A DNA stretch of 64,000 nucleotides from the NCBI RefSeq assembly GCF_905171775.1, contig NC_053500.1, positions 127,004,640-127,068,639 on the forward strand, in the 5' to 3' direction. Of this stretch, positions 1 to 11,432 are shown in pieces. Under the pieces are notes generated by a model. That model did no database searches. It was not told the origin of the DNA and worked only from the letters and a program-made list of their open reading frames with translations. A program made the translations under genes and the position numbers. The first letter of the stretch is position 1. Every line of letters begins with the position of its first letter. This DNA is from Rana temporaria. Lineage: Eukaryota; Chordata; Amphibia; Anura; Ranidae.

Positions 1-425
1 AAACTGTTTAAGAAAAAATATTTTCTAATATTTATTTTATTTAAAGTGGATGTCATTTTCTTTTTTTAATTAAGGCTTGCACCTTGTACAGTATAGGATT
101 TCATGTCATCTGTGCCCAGTCTTGCCATGAAGAATTAATCCAGCTCTGAGCAATCCTCTTATCTGTTTTCAGTGAGATAAAAACTGACACACAGAGAAAT
201 AGGAGTCAGTTTCTTTCCCTTGCTGTGAGTGACAGGTGATACCTTTATCTCATGCACAAGCCTGAGAGAGGCATTCTGTGTACTTCAGATCCCCCCTCCT
301 TTCTTCTCCACCTCTCCCAGGATTGGCTGCTCCACACCTCAGCATGATTGGGCATGCTGAAGTCATGTGGTGACTTTTCTGGGTTTTGACTGGATGTTAG
401 TGATCATAGCAGAAGTTCAGTGTAA
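1..425. other. Intron sequence, nothing recognised
   Basis: AT-rich then mixed unique sequence. No exon of asap1, RNA gene or repeat family was recognised. Confidence 0.4.
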
Positions 426-915
426 TGCCTGTGTACACACGGCAGTTTTTAATGTCATGGAAAAAAGAAATTTTTCTCGACGTGATTCTTGTCAAGCCCG
501 CCTTGCATACATACAACCGTGAAAAAAAAATGCTGGAGCAAAGCGCGGTGACGTACAACGCGTACGACGGCACTATAAAGACGAAGTTCCATTCTGATGG
601 CGCCACCCTTTGGGCTGCTTTTGCTAATTTCGTGTTAGTAAAAGTTTGGTGAGAGACGATTCGCTCTTTTCAGTCTTCGTGCTTTTCAGTCTGTTACAGC
701 GTGACGAATGTGCTATCTCCATTACAAACGCTAGTTTTACCAGAACGAGCGCTCCTGTCTCATAACTTGCTTCTGAGAATGCATGTATTTTCCCGTCGTT
801 AAAGCCTACACACGACCGTTTTTCATGACGTGAAAAACAGAGAAAAATTAGAGCATGTTCTAAATTTTTAATGCCCATTTTTCACGACGAGAAAAACGGT
901 CGTGTGTGCGCGGCA
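426..915. mobile_element. Inverted-repeat element, ACACACG family, TAA duplication
   Basis: Starts TGCCTGTGTACACACGG and ends CGTGTGTGCGCGGCA; flanks TAA on both sides. The inner arms carry inverted TTTTTC(A)CGACG-type motifs. A 3-base TAA/TTA duplication fits PIF/Harbinger-type elements. Confidence 0.8.
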
Positions 916-1308
916 TAAGAAATACACAGGAGAAAATGCATGTTGACAAGGGGAGTGTAGAGGTGGGCGGGGAGTCTACTGACATCACGACTCCACCCAC
1001 TGAGCTCCAGACAACAGACCCACCCACAGAATCTGCAGTTTTTTGGGTCTCATAACAGACAGAGGGGAGACATGTGACGGGTAAGGATACATGCAGGAGG
1101 CATCTATATCCTTATAGATATGGAAGTAGTTTATAAAGGAAGAGAGTGGGTTTACATCCACTTTAAGGGTTAGTTCACCTTTACCAAAAAAACTACCTCT
1201 GCAAGTAAGGGATTGGCTGTAGATAACAAAAAATTGTGCAGCTTTGACCAATGTTGAATAATGTCATTGCTACAGATGTGGGCCATTTATATATCTTTCA
1301 AAGCCTGG

Positions 1309-1412
1309 AAATACATTTCTCATGATGCTCATGCACTCCGCAGTGTAGTTGAGCATCATGGGAAATGTAGTTCCAAAACATCTGGGGTGCCAAGGTTAGC
1401 CATCACCACCCC
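1309..1412. repeat. Truncated copy of the 52999-53134 palindromic element
   Basis: Shares TACATTTCTCATGATGCTCA, the inverted arm GGGAAATGTAGTTCCAAAAC and the end GGGTGCCAAGGTTAGCCATC. The left end is missing. Confidence 0.8.
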
Positions 1413-1617
1413 TGAGATTACATACCCCGTCCTACTTTGTTGCAACGGCAGCCCCAACCATCACAGAAGTCGGTTCTTGCTCAGATTCATGTGCTCTCTC
1501 CCCTGTTGCAGTAGATCTGAGCTCAGCAATGCTGTAAAAGTGCACCTCGCATGTGCAGGGGATTGTGAGCTTGCTTCTGTAATGGTGGGAGGAACGGTAG
1601 CAGCTGGGAGCGTCTTA

Positions 1618-2036
1618 GGCCGCGTACACACGGTCGGACAAAACCAATGAGAATGGACCGAGGTTCAGTTTCATCGGTCCAAACCGACCGTGTGTATAGC
1701 CCATCGGCCTGTTGTCCTTCGGTCCAAAATTTTAAAACATGCTTCAAAACCGAACCGATGGACCGCTGACCGATCGGGCCAAACCGATGGTTAGTACAGA
1801 AAGCATCGTTTCAAAACCCGCGCATGCTCAGAATCAAGTCGACGCATGCTTGGAAGCACTGAACTTCGTTTTATTCAGCACGTCGTGTGTTTGACGTCAC
1901 CGCCTTCTGACCCGATCGGTTTTTGGAACGATGGTGTGTACGCACATCAGACCATCAGGCCACTTCATCGGTGAACCGATGGAAATGGCCCGGCGGACCA
2001 TTCTCATCGGTTTGGAACGACCGTGTGTACGCGGCC
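1618..2036. mobile_element. Inverted-repeat element, GCGTACACACGG family
   Basis: Starts GGCCGCGTACACACGGTCGG and ends ACCGTGTGTACGCGGCC; inner arms carry CGATGGACCGCTGACC and inverted relatives. Flanks are tta and tca. No gene inside. Confidence 0.88.
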
Positions 2037-2433
2037 TCAGTCACATCCTAGCAAAAAGGCAGAACAGGGGAATCTCTCTGAGTTTTTCAGCCAGACTTCC
2101 GAAGGTACGCAGATGGCCTACACCTGTTGCAAGGGCATTCAGTCAGAGCCGAGCAGGTAGTTTTTCTCTACAGGTTGTCCCTTACCTTACCTGTGTAGGT
2201 AGTTTTTTTGGTAAAGGTGAACTATTCTTTTAGATTAAAAAACAAATTGTGAAAATGTATCTAGTCGAGAAATATGCATAGGACATTTGTAAACTGGCTT
2301 TGTAGTTTTAACCAACTCCTTTCTGTTGACCTACAGCACAATCAATTACTGGCAGACACTGCCAAATGATCTGAACCCACCAGCACAGCAGCCTGCAACA
2401 AGCCAAGTGATCACACATGGTGTAAATGTAATG

Positions 2434-2819
2434 CACACCTAGGCGATTTAAATCACGGGACGGAACTGCTGCGATTCTGCCCGGGATTTCAAAATTCTGA
2501 TAAACGGGTGTGCATTTGCAATGCCACTACTTCTTAATGGCAACCCAATCGCAGTGCGATATTGCCATGATTGTCGGGCTGCAATCGCGGCAAATCGCAA
2601 TGCTGTTGTCCACAAGAAGCTCCCTATCCTTTTTTGAGCAAAAAGCTTTGCGCATTGCAATTTTTTTCTGCAGTGCCATTTAGCTTGCAGCAAATTCGCA
2701 CCGTGATTAGGGTGCCATTAAGAAGTAAGGGCATCACAATCACGTCCCCCGTGCTGCCACGATTTGGAATTGCAGGCAGAATCGCAGCAACTCCCAGCGA
2801 TTCGAATCGCCTAGGTGTG
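2434..2819. mobile_element. Inverted-repeat element, CACACCTAGGCGATT ends
   Basis: Starts CACACCTAGGCGATTTAAAT and ends GATTCGAATCGCCTAGGTGT. Inner arms (AATCGCAGTGCGATATTGCC and relatives) are inverted. No gene. Confidence 0.85.
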
Positions 2820-3605
2820 AAAAAGGCAAAAGTAAAAAAATTCAAAAACACCAGTAAATCGGCTTGGCAAAAGGACCACAAGTACTGGGCTATAAATGTG
2901 TAGGAATGCCTGAGCTGGAATTATCAGGTATATACACTTCAGTAGGGCATTTGATTTTTTTTTTTTATTACGATTTTCTATATTACAAATGTTTAAAGGT
3001 TTGTATGTATTGATTTTTCATATAGACATGTAAGCACTCAAAGACATAAGGGGATGCTCTATTTCTCAAGTGCATTTTATCTCCTCCACAATATTATGCC
3101 TTAGTGAGTCACTATTGCTGCATGATCTCTGTAAAGAGAAAAGAACATCATTAACTTTTTATGTCTTTTTTACTTACTTAATGTTCTGTGCCTGAGTGGT
3201 AGATATAACTCAACCAATTAAGTAAACAGCAGATTATTTTTTTTTGCTTGCAGCACCTCTGAAGTGAGATTGTGATCCAAGGCAAAAAACAAAAACAAAG
3301 CAAGCACTGCTCATTGTAAGGTTTAGATTTATACCAGTGAGTGCAGAATGGACAAAGCACGAAATGTGAACTCTGTATAGTGACTTGTGTGCTTATTTTT
3401 CCCTTTTTTGGTTAAACCAGTCCCTTTAGTACTGAGCTGCAGCAGGACTGACTACTGGCAATGCATACTAAAGTAATAGAGTAATATAAAGTCATATCTA
3501 GTTAATACAAAATCCTACAACACCCTGAATGTATGTGTAGTAGAAAGCATTTAGGAAGTATGAAAGGGAATATCTTACAGAGTTCTCAAGAATTATTTTA
3601 AACTA
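2820..3605. other. Intron sequence, nothing recognised
   Basis: AT-rich; a few poly-T tracts. No exon or element end recognised. Confidence 0.4.
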
Positions 3606-4269
3606 CTGTATATACTCGAGTATAAGCCGACCCGAATATAAGCCGAGGCACCTAATTTTACCAAAACAAAATGGGAAAACGTATGGACTCGAGTATAAGC
3701 CTAGGGTGTCTATCTGTATGCCTCACTGTGGCCATGCCTCACTTTGTCCATGTGCATGCCTCACTGTGCCCATGCCTCACTGTGCCCATGCCTCACTGTG
3801 CCCATGACTAGACATTAAACATGAGAGTCTATGGAAGGGGTGCCCGGCTTTGAAAAACCAGTGCTCCCCAGCCGTAGGTCCCCCAGACAACAAACGTTGC
3901 ACACTTGTAGAGGAGAAATGATGCTACATGTGTGCCAAGTTCCGGGTCCAGGGGACCTACGATCAGCCAGTAACGTGTCCCCAAAATCATCAGAGAAATT
4001 ACAGTTTAACATGGGAGTCAATGGAAGGGGTGCCCGGGTTTGAAAAATCGGTGCTCCCCAGCCGTAGGTCCCCCGGACAACAAACTTTGCACACTTGTAG
4101 AGGAAGAGTGGAGCTACATGTGTGCCAGGGGACCTACAGCCGGCTGGTACCTGGTCCCCAAAGTTCGGAAGATCAGGCGCAAAAAGGTGACTCGAGTATA
4201 AGCCGAGGGGGGCATTTTCAGCACAAAAAAATTTCCTGAAAAACTCGGCTTATACTCCAGTATATACAG
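3606..4269. mobile_element. TA-flanked element with ACTCGAGTATAAGCCGA ends
   Basis: Starts CTGTATATACTCGAGTATAA and ends CTTATACTCCAGTATATACAG, with TA on both sides, as for mariner-type insertions. Inside: a 16-18 base tandem repeat (CCTCACTGTGCCCATG, 3717-3806) and a 185-base unit with GTCTATGGAAGGGGTGCCCG in two direct copies (3826-4000 and 4014-4165). Confidence 0.85.
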
Positions 4270-4379
4270 TACTAAGTGATTTAGCCACCGGAGTCCATCA
4301 TGTACACTTTATCCCATAATTAACAAACTAGAATCAGAATGATATCATCACCTAGTGAACTAGAGTATAATGTACTTAC

Positions 4380-4471
4380 ATTGCACTGTCTGTTGTGGGT
4401 TTGATTGTCGGAGAAGGGAGACTGGCCTCTACAATGTCATTAAATCCAGAGTTACCAACATTTTTGGCTAG
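4380..4471 (-). CDS. asap1: asap1 exon: ArfGAP (LAKNVGNSGFNDIVE)
   Basis: A 92-base exon encodes LAKNVGNSGFNDIVEASLPS, PTIKPTTDSA and two bases of Met. It matches ASAP1 LAKNVGNNSFNDIMEANLPSPSPKP. The acceptor is gctttgtcttttcag and the donor is AT|gtaagt (phase 2). This is the most downstream exon seen; the next (RKEYITAKYV in the family) was looked for between 1 and 4379 on the minus strand and not found, so it lies beyond the window. Confidence 0.93.
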
Positions 4472-5291
4472 CTGAAAAGACAAAGCATATATGATGAAGG
4501 ATAAAGCAAGATTTAGCTTTTCATAGAGCTGGATTTCCAAATGCTTGTAACATGTACCATTCATATGCAGTGCGAATTGTATGTCCGTTTTCAATGTGAA
4601 TAAAAAAGCATTTGTTTAGCAGTTCAGGTGTGTTTTTCAAGCAAATTTGCAAGGCTCATCAGTGGGGGCCCATAATGCAGGGCGCAGGTGTGCGGCACCC
4701 TAATCTACATGCGGGGCATCAGACGCAAAAATTGATGACATATTTTTTTAGAAGCTTGTGATTATCAAAGGCTCTAATAGGCTTCAAAAAAGGGAGAGCC
4801 ACCCAGTGTGACGATAGCAAATTCTTATTTCAAACCCCTTTCACTTCCCAACTACTCCATTAGTTACATCTTCCCAATGTGGTTTCTTTTTTCTTCGTTT
4901 GTCTTTCACGGTGGCTTTTTGTTCCTCTAGCTTTGGCGGTGTTGCCGCCCCCCCTTTCCCTTTTGGGTTTTTGTGATCTACTTTGGTCAGCCTGTCCCTT
5001 TCACAAGTCCCAGTCAGGATGGTGTGGACCAGTTGGCATATATTTACCACACTTACTTTGTATCAGGACCAATGGCAAGTTTTTGTTTTGGATTACAGTA
5101 GTGGACTTCAAAAACTTGGTCTCTTTCCTTGCAGACATTTATTAGTTCTCACTCTCCTGATGAAGCAAGCGTTGACTTGCAAAACACGTCAAGAGAATTG
5201 TGCAAGAAACTATGTGTCATCAACCAATTGTAATGTGGAAAATCAACGTAACTGTCTATATGCACATGCATGTTTATCTCAGCATAACTTT

Positions 5292-6340
5292 TAGGCTCCA
5301 TGCACACTAGCGTTTTTTACGCTAAAAAACACTGGATAAAAAAAGCAGCGTTTAAGAGAGTGTTTACGTTTTATTAGCGTTTTTCCTTTAAAAAAAAAAA
5401 AAGGGGGAAAAAAAAAGCTGTCTGCTGCTAAACGCTCCAAGGAACTCCACAAAAACATATTTTTGTCTGCTACTAGAAGCTGAAGCTCAAAAAAACACTA
5501 ATAGGTAGATTCACAAAGAGTTAGGCCGGCTTATCAGTAGATAAGCCGACCTAACTCTGAATCTACGCCGGCGTTTGTTTAAGTGTATGCTCAAACAGAG
5601 ATACACTTAAACAAAGCTAAGATAGGCCGGCTTGCGCCGTTCTATCTTAGCTTGCAATTTTTTGGATGGCTGCTAGGTGGCGCTTCCATTCCGGCCGGCG
5701 TAGATTATGTAAATGAGGGGATACGCTGATTCACGAACGTACGCCAGGCCTACGCCGTCGAATTATGTCGTTTCCGTAAGGCCTTAGGCGGCCTAAAGTT
5801 AGAGCTATGCTCTAGTGGACTAGTAATGTTAAAGTATGGCCGCCGTTCCCGCCGCGAGGTTCGAAATTTTTGCGTCGTTTGCGTAAGTCGTCCGCGAATC
5901 GGGAGTTACGTCGTTTACGTCCGCGTTGAAATCAATAGGCCCGTATGGCGTACTTAGCCGCAATGCGCACTGGGAAATGTAGTCGCCCGGCGCATGCGCA
6001 GTGTCAAAAAACATGAGGTCAAGCCTCATTTCCATACAACACGCCCCCCTCCAAGTCATTTGAATTAGGCGCCCTTACGCCCGCTCGTTTGAGGCTACGC
6101 CGCCGTAGATTAGCAGGTAAGTGGTTTGAAAATCACTACTAGCCTAGCTAATTTACGGCGGTGTAGCCTAAACAGGCTAGGCTAGGCCGCCCTAAAGTTA
6201 CACCAATGTACGTGAATCTACCTATAACAGCCTAAAGTAGTGTGTACACATAGGATAACCACGATTTAGCTTTTAGGAGCAGAGAAAAAAATGCTAATAA
6301 CAGCCTCTAGGAGCTTAAAAAAATGCTAGTGTGCAGCCTT
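5292..6340. mobile_element. Inverted-repeat element (TGCACACTAGC ends), split by a nested insertion
   Basis: Left end AGGCTCCATGCACACTAGCG (5293) and right end ATGCTAGTGTGCAGCCTT (6323-6340) are inverted copies. Arms of AAAAACACT-type sequence continue to 5501 and from 6228. The element at 5502-6224 interrupts it. Confidence 0.82.
5502..6224. mobile_element. Nested element with TAGGTAGATTCAC ends
   Basis: Starts TAGGTAGATTCACAAAGAG and ends TACGTGAATCTACCTA, flanked by TAA on both sides. Inner arms are GC-rich. Related in style to 22226-22912 and 44802-45519 (GATTCA ends). Confidence 0.9.
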
Positions 6341-6634
6341 ATACTTCATTGTGAGTTTTTAGGATGTTTGCCTTGAATAAAATGTGTTTTTTGTTATTCA
6401 GAAAAGGGGCTCATAATGTCCATTATGAGACCATTTGTTTTTTTTTGTTCTGCGATATCTTTTTGGGGCCGAGACACATTATGTCCACGCACATTAACCT
6501 CTTTTTTTGATTGGTGTATCCTGCAAAGCATTGCCAGTGCCCAATCAACTGAAGCTTAGGATATGTGCACACACCATTAACATACCAATAATGGGTTTAC
6601 CATCTGTAGGGACAAAAGGGCCTTCTTTACTTAC

Positions 6635-6768
6635 TAAGAGCTCTGAGGTCCCAAGTTTGTCCAATGATAGTGACTGGATTCGGGAGTGATGTACGCCAAG
6701 CTCTCGATGGACACCAGAGCATTCAATACACGTCAAGATACCGAGATTGATGGACAACCACATTGGAT
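6635..6768 (-). CDS. asap1: asap1 exon: ArfGAP zinc finger and arginine finger
   Basis: A 134-base exon completes Asp, then PMWLSINLGILTCIECSGVH, RELGVHHSRIQSLSLDKLGTSELL. CIEC supplies the second zinc-binding pair of the CX2CX16CX2C finger. The Arg in GVHREL is the catalytic arginine finger that stabilises the GTP-hydrolysis transition state on Arf, and the conserved Trp is present. Two normally conserved Thr residues (DPTWLSTNLG) are Met and Ile here, a mild oddity. The acceptor is ttattttaccag and the donor is TTA|gtaagt, phase 0. Confidence 0.94.
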
Positions 6769-7365
6769 CTGGTAAAATAAAAGAATACATTTCAGAAACG
6801 GGCCAACAGTTAGTTGCACAGGCTTGTTTTTCTATCTACGCTTTGTTTTTAATGCACATAGACTATGTTATGATTTCAGATTGATATATATGGCGAAGTG
6901 CTGTCCTCCTTGGTACAACTCATTGCCGCTAGCGATAAGGTGAGTTTCCATGCAAGATCCAGTGCCCCTATAGGCTAAAAATGCAAAGCATTCTCTGAAC
7001 GGCGCCCAAGCTGACTGGCCGACCTCCTGTGTTCAGTAAGCAGGAGTGCAGTTGCTCAACATGAGTGGAGATCACTGAAGTAGCAGTATCTACTATAGTG
7101 ATTTACAGTTTTCAGAGGCATTATACAGATGTGGTATTCTTTGGTCCAAGTAGGACTATGTTGGGAAAAAAATAAACCTTTCCTGGACACAAAGTGGCAA
7201 CACAGGGTGGCACTGTTGCAGAGTTTTGCTTTGGCGTGGAAATCAGTGCCGAGGACAAGCGTGGAGTGAGAGGGGGCAGCGTGCAGAGGACCGGATCAGC
7301 CCGAGTGTTGGGAGTGCCTGAGTATTATGTGTACCTGTGTAGTGCGAGTGCACGGGGTCTGCGAG

Positions 7366-7425
7366 TGCATGGGGGTCTGCGAGTGCATGGGGGTCTGCGA
7401 GTGCCTGTGTATTGTCTTGTTGAGT
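7366..7425 (+). repeat. Short tandem repeat in CR1 5' region
   Basis: Three imperfect copies of a 17-base unit reading GGGGTCTGCGAGTGCAT, followed by related GAGTGCCTGTG stretches. CR1 5' regions often carry such promoter repeats. Confidence 0.7.
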
Positions 7426-7524
7426 ACCTGTGTAGTGTATTGTTTAGTATTAGTGTCAGGAAGCTAGTTGTTAGGTAATTTGGACAGGGTGTAATCCCCA
7501 ATTCTCATTGAATTAGTAGATACA

Positions 7525-8260
7525 ATGCTGCCCGGCGGGTGTGGAGATGCGACTCAGTGTACATCTTGCGGCATGTACGAGTTTCTTGATCATCCGATCG
7601 AGGGCGAATACTGCTGTGCAAAATGTAAGCACGGGAACGTACCCGACAGGTGCCGGCAGGGGCCAGCACAGAGGCGGGTGGAGACAAAGAGGTGCAGGCA
7701 CAAGAAAAGAGTAGATGGGTGACAGTCAGGAAGGATACAGGGGGAAGTGCCAAGGAGGCCAGTCCAGGGCTGGAGCATCCCTATACGTACGCTCCATTGA
7801 TTGACATTGGTGAAACCAGTCAGGAAACAGCACTGCTGGAGCTGAGGGACTCTCCTAGCTGCCAGGAGAAGAACTCCTCCAGTGAGAGTGGGGGGGAAGC
7901 GAAGGGAAATGATAGAAAGATTCTGGTGGTAGGGGACTCAATTCTTAGAAGGACAGAGAGGGCAATCTGTGACAAAGACCTGAAGCGCCAAACTGTATGC
8001 GGTCTTCCGGGTTCGGCAAATCACGGATCTGGTGGACAGATTACTGGGAGTGGCTGGGAAAGACCCAGCTGTCATGGTGCACATTGGCACCAATGACAAA
8101 GTCAGAGGCAGATGGAGTGTCCTAAAAAACGATATTAGGGACTTGGGAGCTAAATTGAGGTAAAGTACCTCTGAGGCAGTATTCTCAGGAATACTACCAG
8201 TACCTCAAGCCACACCAGAAAGGGAGATTAGGGAAGTAAGCAAGTGGCTAAGGAGCTGAT
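7525..8260 (+). pseudogene. CR1 ORF1 remnant (Cys-rich finger plus SGNH esterase)
   Basis: The first frame (7525-7722) holds CTSCGMYEF...YCCAKC, a PHD-like cysteine cluster seen at the start of CR1 ORF1 proteins. After a frame change the second (7650-8096) holds ILVVGDSILRRTER, the GDS block of the SGNH esterase. A further shift gives VHIGTND, the GxND block, near 8076-8097. The protein is thought to help bind element RNA or membranes. Broken by at least two frameshifts. Confidence 0.75.
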
Positions 8261-8339
8261 GTAGTAAGGAGGGGTTGGCTGGCAACCATTCAAGGGTATT
8301 TCCTTTATCGCAGGGATAGAGAGGGTAAAAAAGGGGGAA

Positions 8340-9119
8340 GGGTATGTTTATATATCAAGAATAATGTACAAGTGAATGTGAGAGATGACATTACTAAGGG
8401 CGCTAGGGAGGAGGTGGAATCTTTATGGGTAGAGCTCCAAGGGAGTGAAGCTAAGAGAAAAATAATACTGGGAGTATGCTATAGGCCCCCTAACCTGAGG
8501 GAGGAGGTGGAGGTGGACCTCCTATTACAATTTGGATTAGCAGCAAGGATGGGAAGTGTCAACATATTGGGGGATTTTAATTATCCAGACATAGACTAGG
8601 CGGAGGGAACCACACATTCGTCTAAGGCTCGCCAGTTCCTAAATGTCTTGCAGGACAATTTCATGGGTCAGATGATAGACGCACAAACTAAAAAACAACT
8701 AAAAAACAAAAACAAATAAAGCGTTACTAGATCTACCGATTACCAACAATACAGACCTGATCACGGATGTGAAAATATGGGGCAATTTAGGAAACAGTGA
8801 TCACAGGTCAATTGGCTTCAGTATAAATCACACAAATAGGAAACATGAGGGGAATACAAAGACACTGAATTTCAAAAGAGCCAACTTCCCTAAACTACGT
8901 ACCTTGCTAGAAGGCATAAATTGGGATAAAATCTTAGGAACGAAGAATAGGGAGAAGAGATGGGTTTTCTTTAAGAGCATATTAAATAAGGGCATTAGCC
9001 AGTGCATCCTACTGGGTAGTAAATTTAAAAGAGCGAACAAAAGTTCTGGATGGCTTAACTACAATGTAAAAATGCATATACAAGCAAAGGAGAAGGCCTT
9101 CAAAGAATTACAAGGTTGA
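8340..9119 (+). pseudogene. CR1 endonuclease remnant
   Basis: Fragments of an apurinic-type endonuclease: GVCYRPPNLREEVE, then NILGDFNYPDID (GDFN motif), a stop near 8597, then DHRSIGFSI (8804 onward; the Asp-His pair of the SDH motif) and the linker to RT (GWLNYNVKMHIQAKEKAFKE). The domain nicks target DNA to prime reverse transcription. Stops and frameshifts make it inactive. Confidence 0.8.
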
Positions 9120-9215
9120 GGGATCATCATTAGCATTCAATAAAACAGTAAACAGTAAAAAAGGGAGGACAGACCATTTTGGCCCCATAAAGAATGATGA
9201 AGGACACCTGGTTAC

Positions 9216-9955
9216 AGTAGTGGGGTCCCACAGGGTTCTGTGCTGGGACCAATCCTATTTAATTATTCATAAACGACCTGGAGAATGGGGTAAACAGTTC
9301 AATCTCTGTATTTGCGGACGATACTAAGCGAAGCAGGGCAATAACCTTTCCGCAGGATGTGGAAACCTTGCAAGAGGATCTGAACAAATTAATGGGGTCG
9401 GAAACTACATGGCAAATGAGGTTTAATGTAGAAAAATGTAAAATAATGCATTTGGGTGGCAAAAATATGAATGAATCTATACAGTAGGGGAGAACCTCTG
9501 GGGGAATCTAGGATGGAACAGGACCTGGGGGCCCTAGTAGATGATGGGCTCAGCAATGGCATGCAATGTCAAGCTGCTGCTAGCAAAGCAAACAGAATAT
9601 TGGCATGCATTAAAAAAGGGATGAACTCCAGGGATAGAGAGAAATTCTCCCGCTCAACAAGACTCTGGTCCGGCCGCACCTAGAGTATGCTGTCCAGTTC
9701 TGGGCACCAGTCCTCAGGAAGGATGTACTGGAAATGGAGAAAGTACAAAGAAGGGCAACAAAGCTAATAAAGGGTCTGGAGGATATTAGTTATGATGAAA
9801 GGCTGCGAGCACTGAACTCCTCTCTGGAGAAGAGATGCTTGAGAGGGGATACGATTTCAATTTACAAATACCGTACTGGTGACCCCACAATAGGGATCAA
9901 ACTTTTTTGCAGAAGGGAGTTTAACAAGACACGTGGCCACTCATTTAAATTATAA
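9216..9955 (+). pseudogene. CR1 reverse transcriptase remnant
   Basis: Readable blocks: GVPQGSVLGPILFN, after a shift VFADDTK (the FADD catalytic box), then EQDLGALVDDGL, SKANRILACIKKGMNSRD, and the C-terminal block KVQRRATKLIKGLE...RLRALNSSLEKRCLRGD. These are characteristic of CR1-group RT. The fingers and first catalytic Asp lie in the missing part. Inactive. Confidence 0.82.
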
Positions 9956-10953
9956 GAAAAGAGGTTTAACCATAAACTACTTTCTTTACTGTAAGAGCGG
10001 CAAGGATGTGGCATTCCCTTCCACATGTGGTGGTCTCAGCCGGGGGGCATTGACATATAATCACACACATAGGTTGGACTTGATGAACTTGTCATTTTTC
10101 AGCCTCGCCTACTATGCAACTATGAAAACTATGCATAGCCATGCTTGAAATCATTCTTTAACAGATTTGTTGATAATTTACTTGAGCAGCTAGATCTTAT
10201 GGAACAACTGCTGCCAGTGAAATTCCCAGGTGCAACTTGTAAATAAGAGTCATCATTGCAATTTAACTGTCACACGTGCACGCCTGATGTAGAATGTGAC
10301 TGAAAAGATCTTCCCAAAGCACACATAACCCAAACAAATAAGATAATGCTCCCAATGGTATAAGAAGCGCTGCAGCTTTCAACAAAGAAATACTTGCTGC
10401 AAAGGCAGAAAGAGCATCATTAATCTACATTGAGAAAAGAAATCAAGTCAATACCGAAAAGTGGAGAACAGTTTTATCTTGGAATCCTCTGAAAAGAGTA
10501 CACCTGCTTGTTAAGGGAGAGTGCAGAAGTTTCATATGAATGAAAGTTCTGTTTTAGGAAAAATACTGCAAAAGAAGTTATATTAGGTAACCTGGTGCCT
10601 GAGTTTCAAAGGCCCCACGCCCCTTACATAAAGCTTAAAAAAAAAAAAAATTGGATCTTTAAGGTGCCAAGACAATATTATAAAAATATTTAACATTTTA
10701 TTGAGATAAGTGTATATTTAAAAGCAACAATTTTCATAAAAACCATCATAAAGTATCCATGCAGCTATAATACATATGTAGTAACTTCAGCTCGACATGT
10801 TTCTCCAATCACTGGCATTCTCAGGAGACTTTTGGAGTACTTGTGAAAAGGCACTACAAGTAAAAGACAACATACATCTTATGTTTTATGGCTCTTTAAA
10901 TTGATGCACAGATCCATGCATATACCAGTAACTATTTTTGTACCTTACATATA

Positions 10954-11373
10954 CCGTATTTATCGCGGTATAACGCGCTCCCGCGTATACCGCGCACCCC
11001 TAAAGTTGCCCCCGAAATTCCTGTAAAAAAAAATGTTATACGATTTCATTACTTACAGTTTTGTTGTCTTCCCAGCGTGTCCCCGCTTCCCGCGCTCAGT
11101 TCGAACGCCTCCGCCGAAATATACCGAGTGCAGTACACTCGGGTACATTCGGCAAGGCTCAGCGTCGCTCGCGCTGACGCTCTGTGACGTTTATGCGTGA
11201 GCACGAGCGAAACCGAGCCTGGCCGAATGTACCCGAGTGTACTGCACTCGGTATATGTCGGCGCAGGATTTCAAACTGAGCGCCGGAAGCGGCTATCGGC
11301 GTATATCGCGCACCCACGATTTTCCCCTTATTTTAAGGGGAAAATAGTGCGCGATATACACCGATAAATACGG
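10954..11373. mobile_element. TA-flanked element with CCGTATTTATCG ends
   Basis: Starts CCGTATTTATCGCGGTATAA and ends TACACCGATAAATACGG; TA on both sides. The middle has long inverted arms around ACCGAGTGCAGTACACTCGG and its later inverted copy. Confidence 0.9.
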
Positions 11374-11432
11374 TATTTATTGTTGGATACAGAAATCATG
11401 ATGTATAATAACCGTGTATATTTTCAGCTCAC

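Larger units (their letters stand above)
7190..10130 (+). mobile_element. CR1-like LINE, degenerate and internally deleted
   Basis: In order: a GC-rich 5' region with short tandem repeats, an ORF1 remnant with Cys-rich and esterase motifs, an endonuclease remnant, and the second half of a reverse transcriptase followed by its C-terminal region. The 3' end resembles CR1 tails (ggttggacttgatgaacttg). Frameshifts and stops break every frame and roughly the first half of RT is missing around 9120-9215. Orientation is antisense to asap1. Confidence 0.85.
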
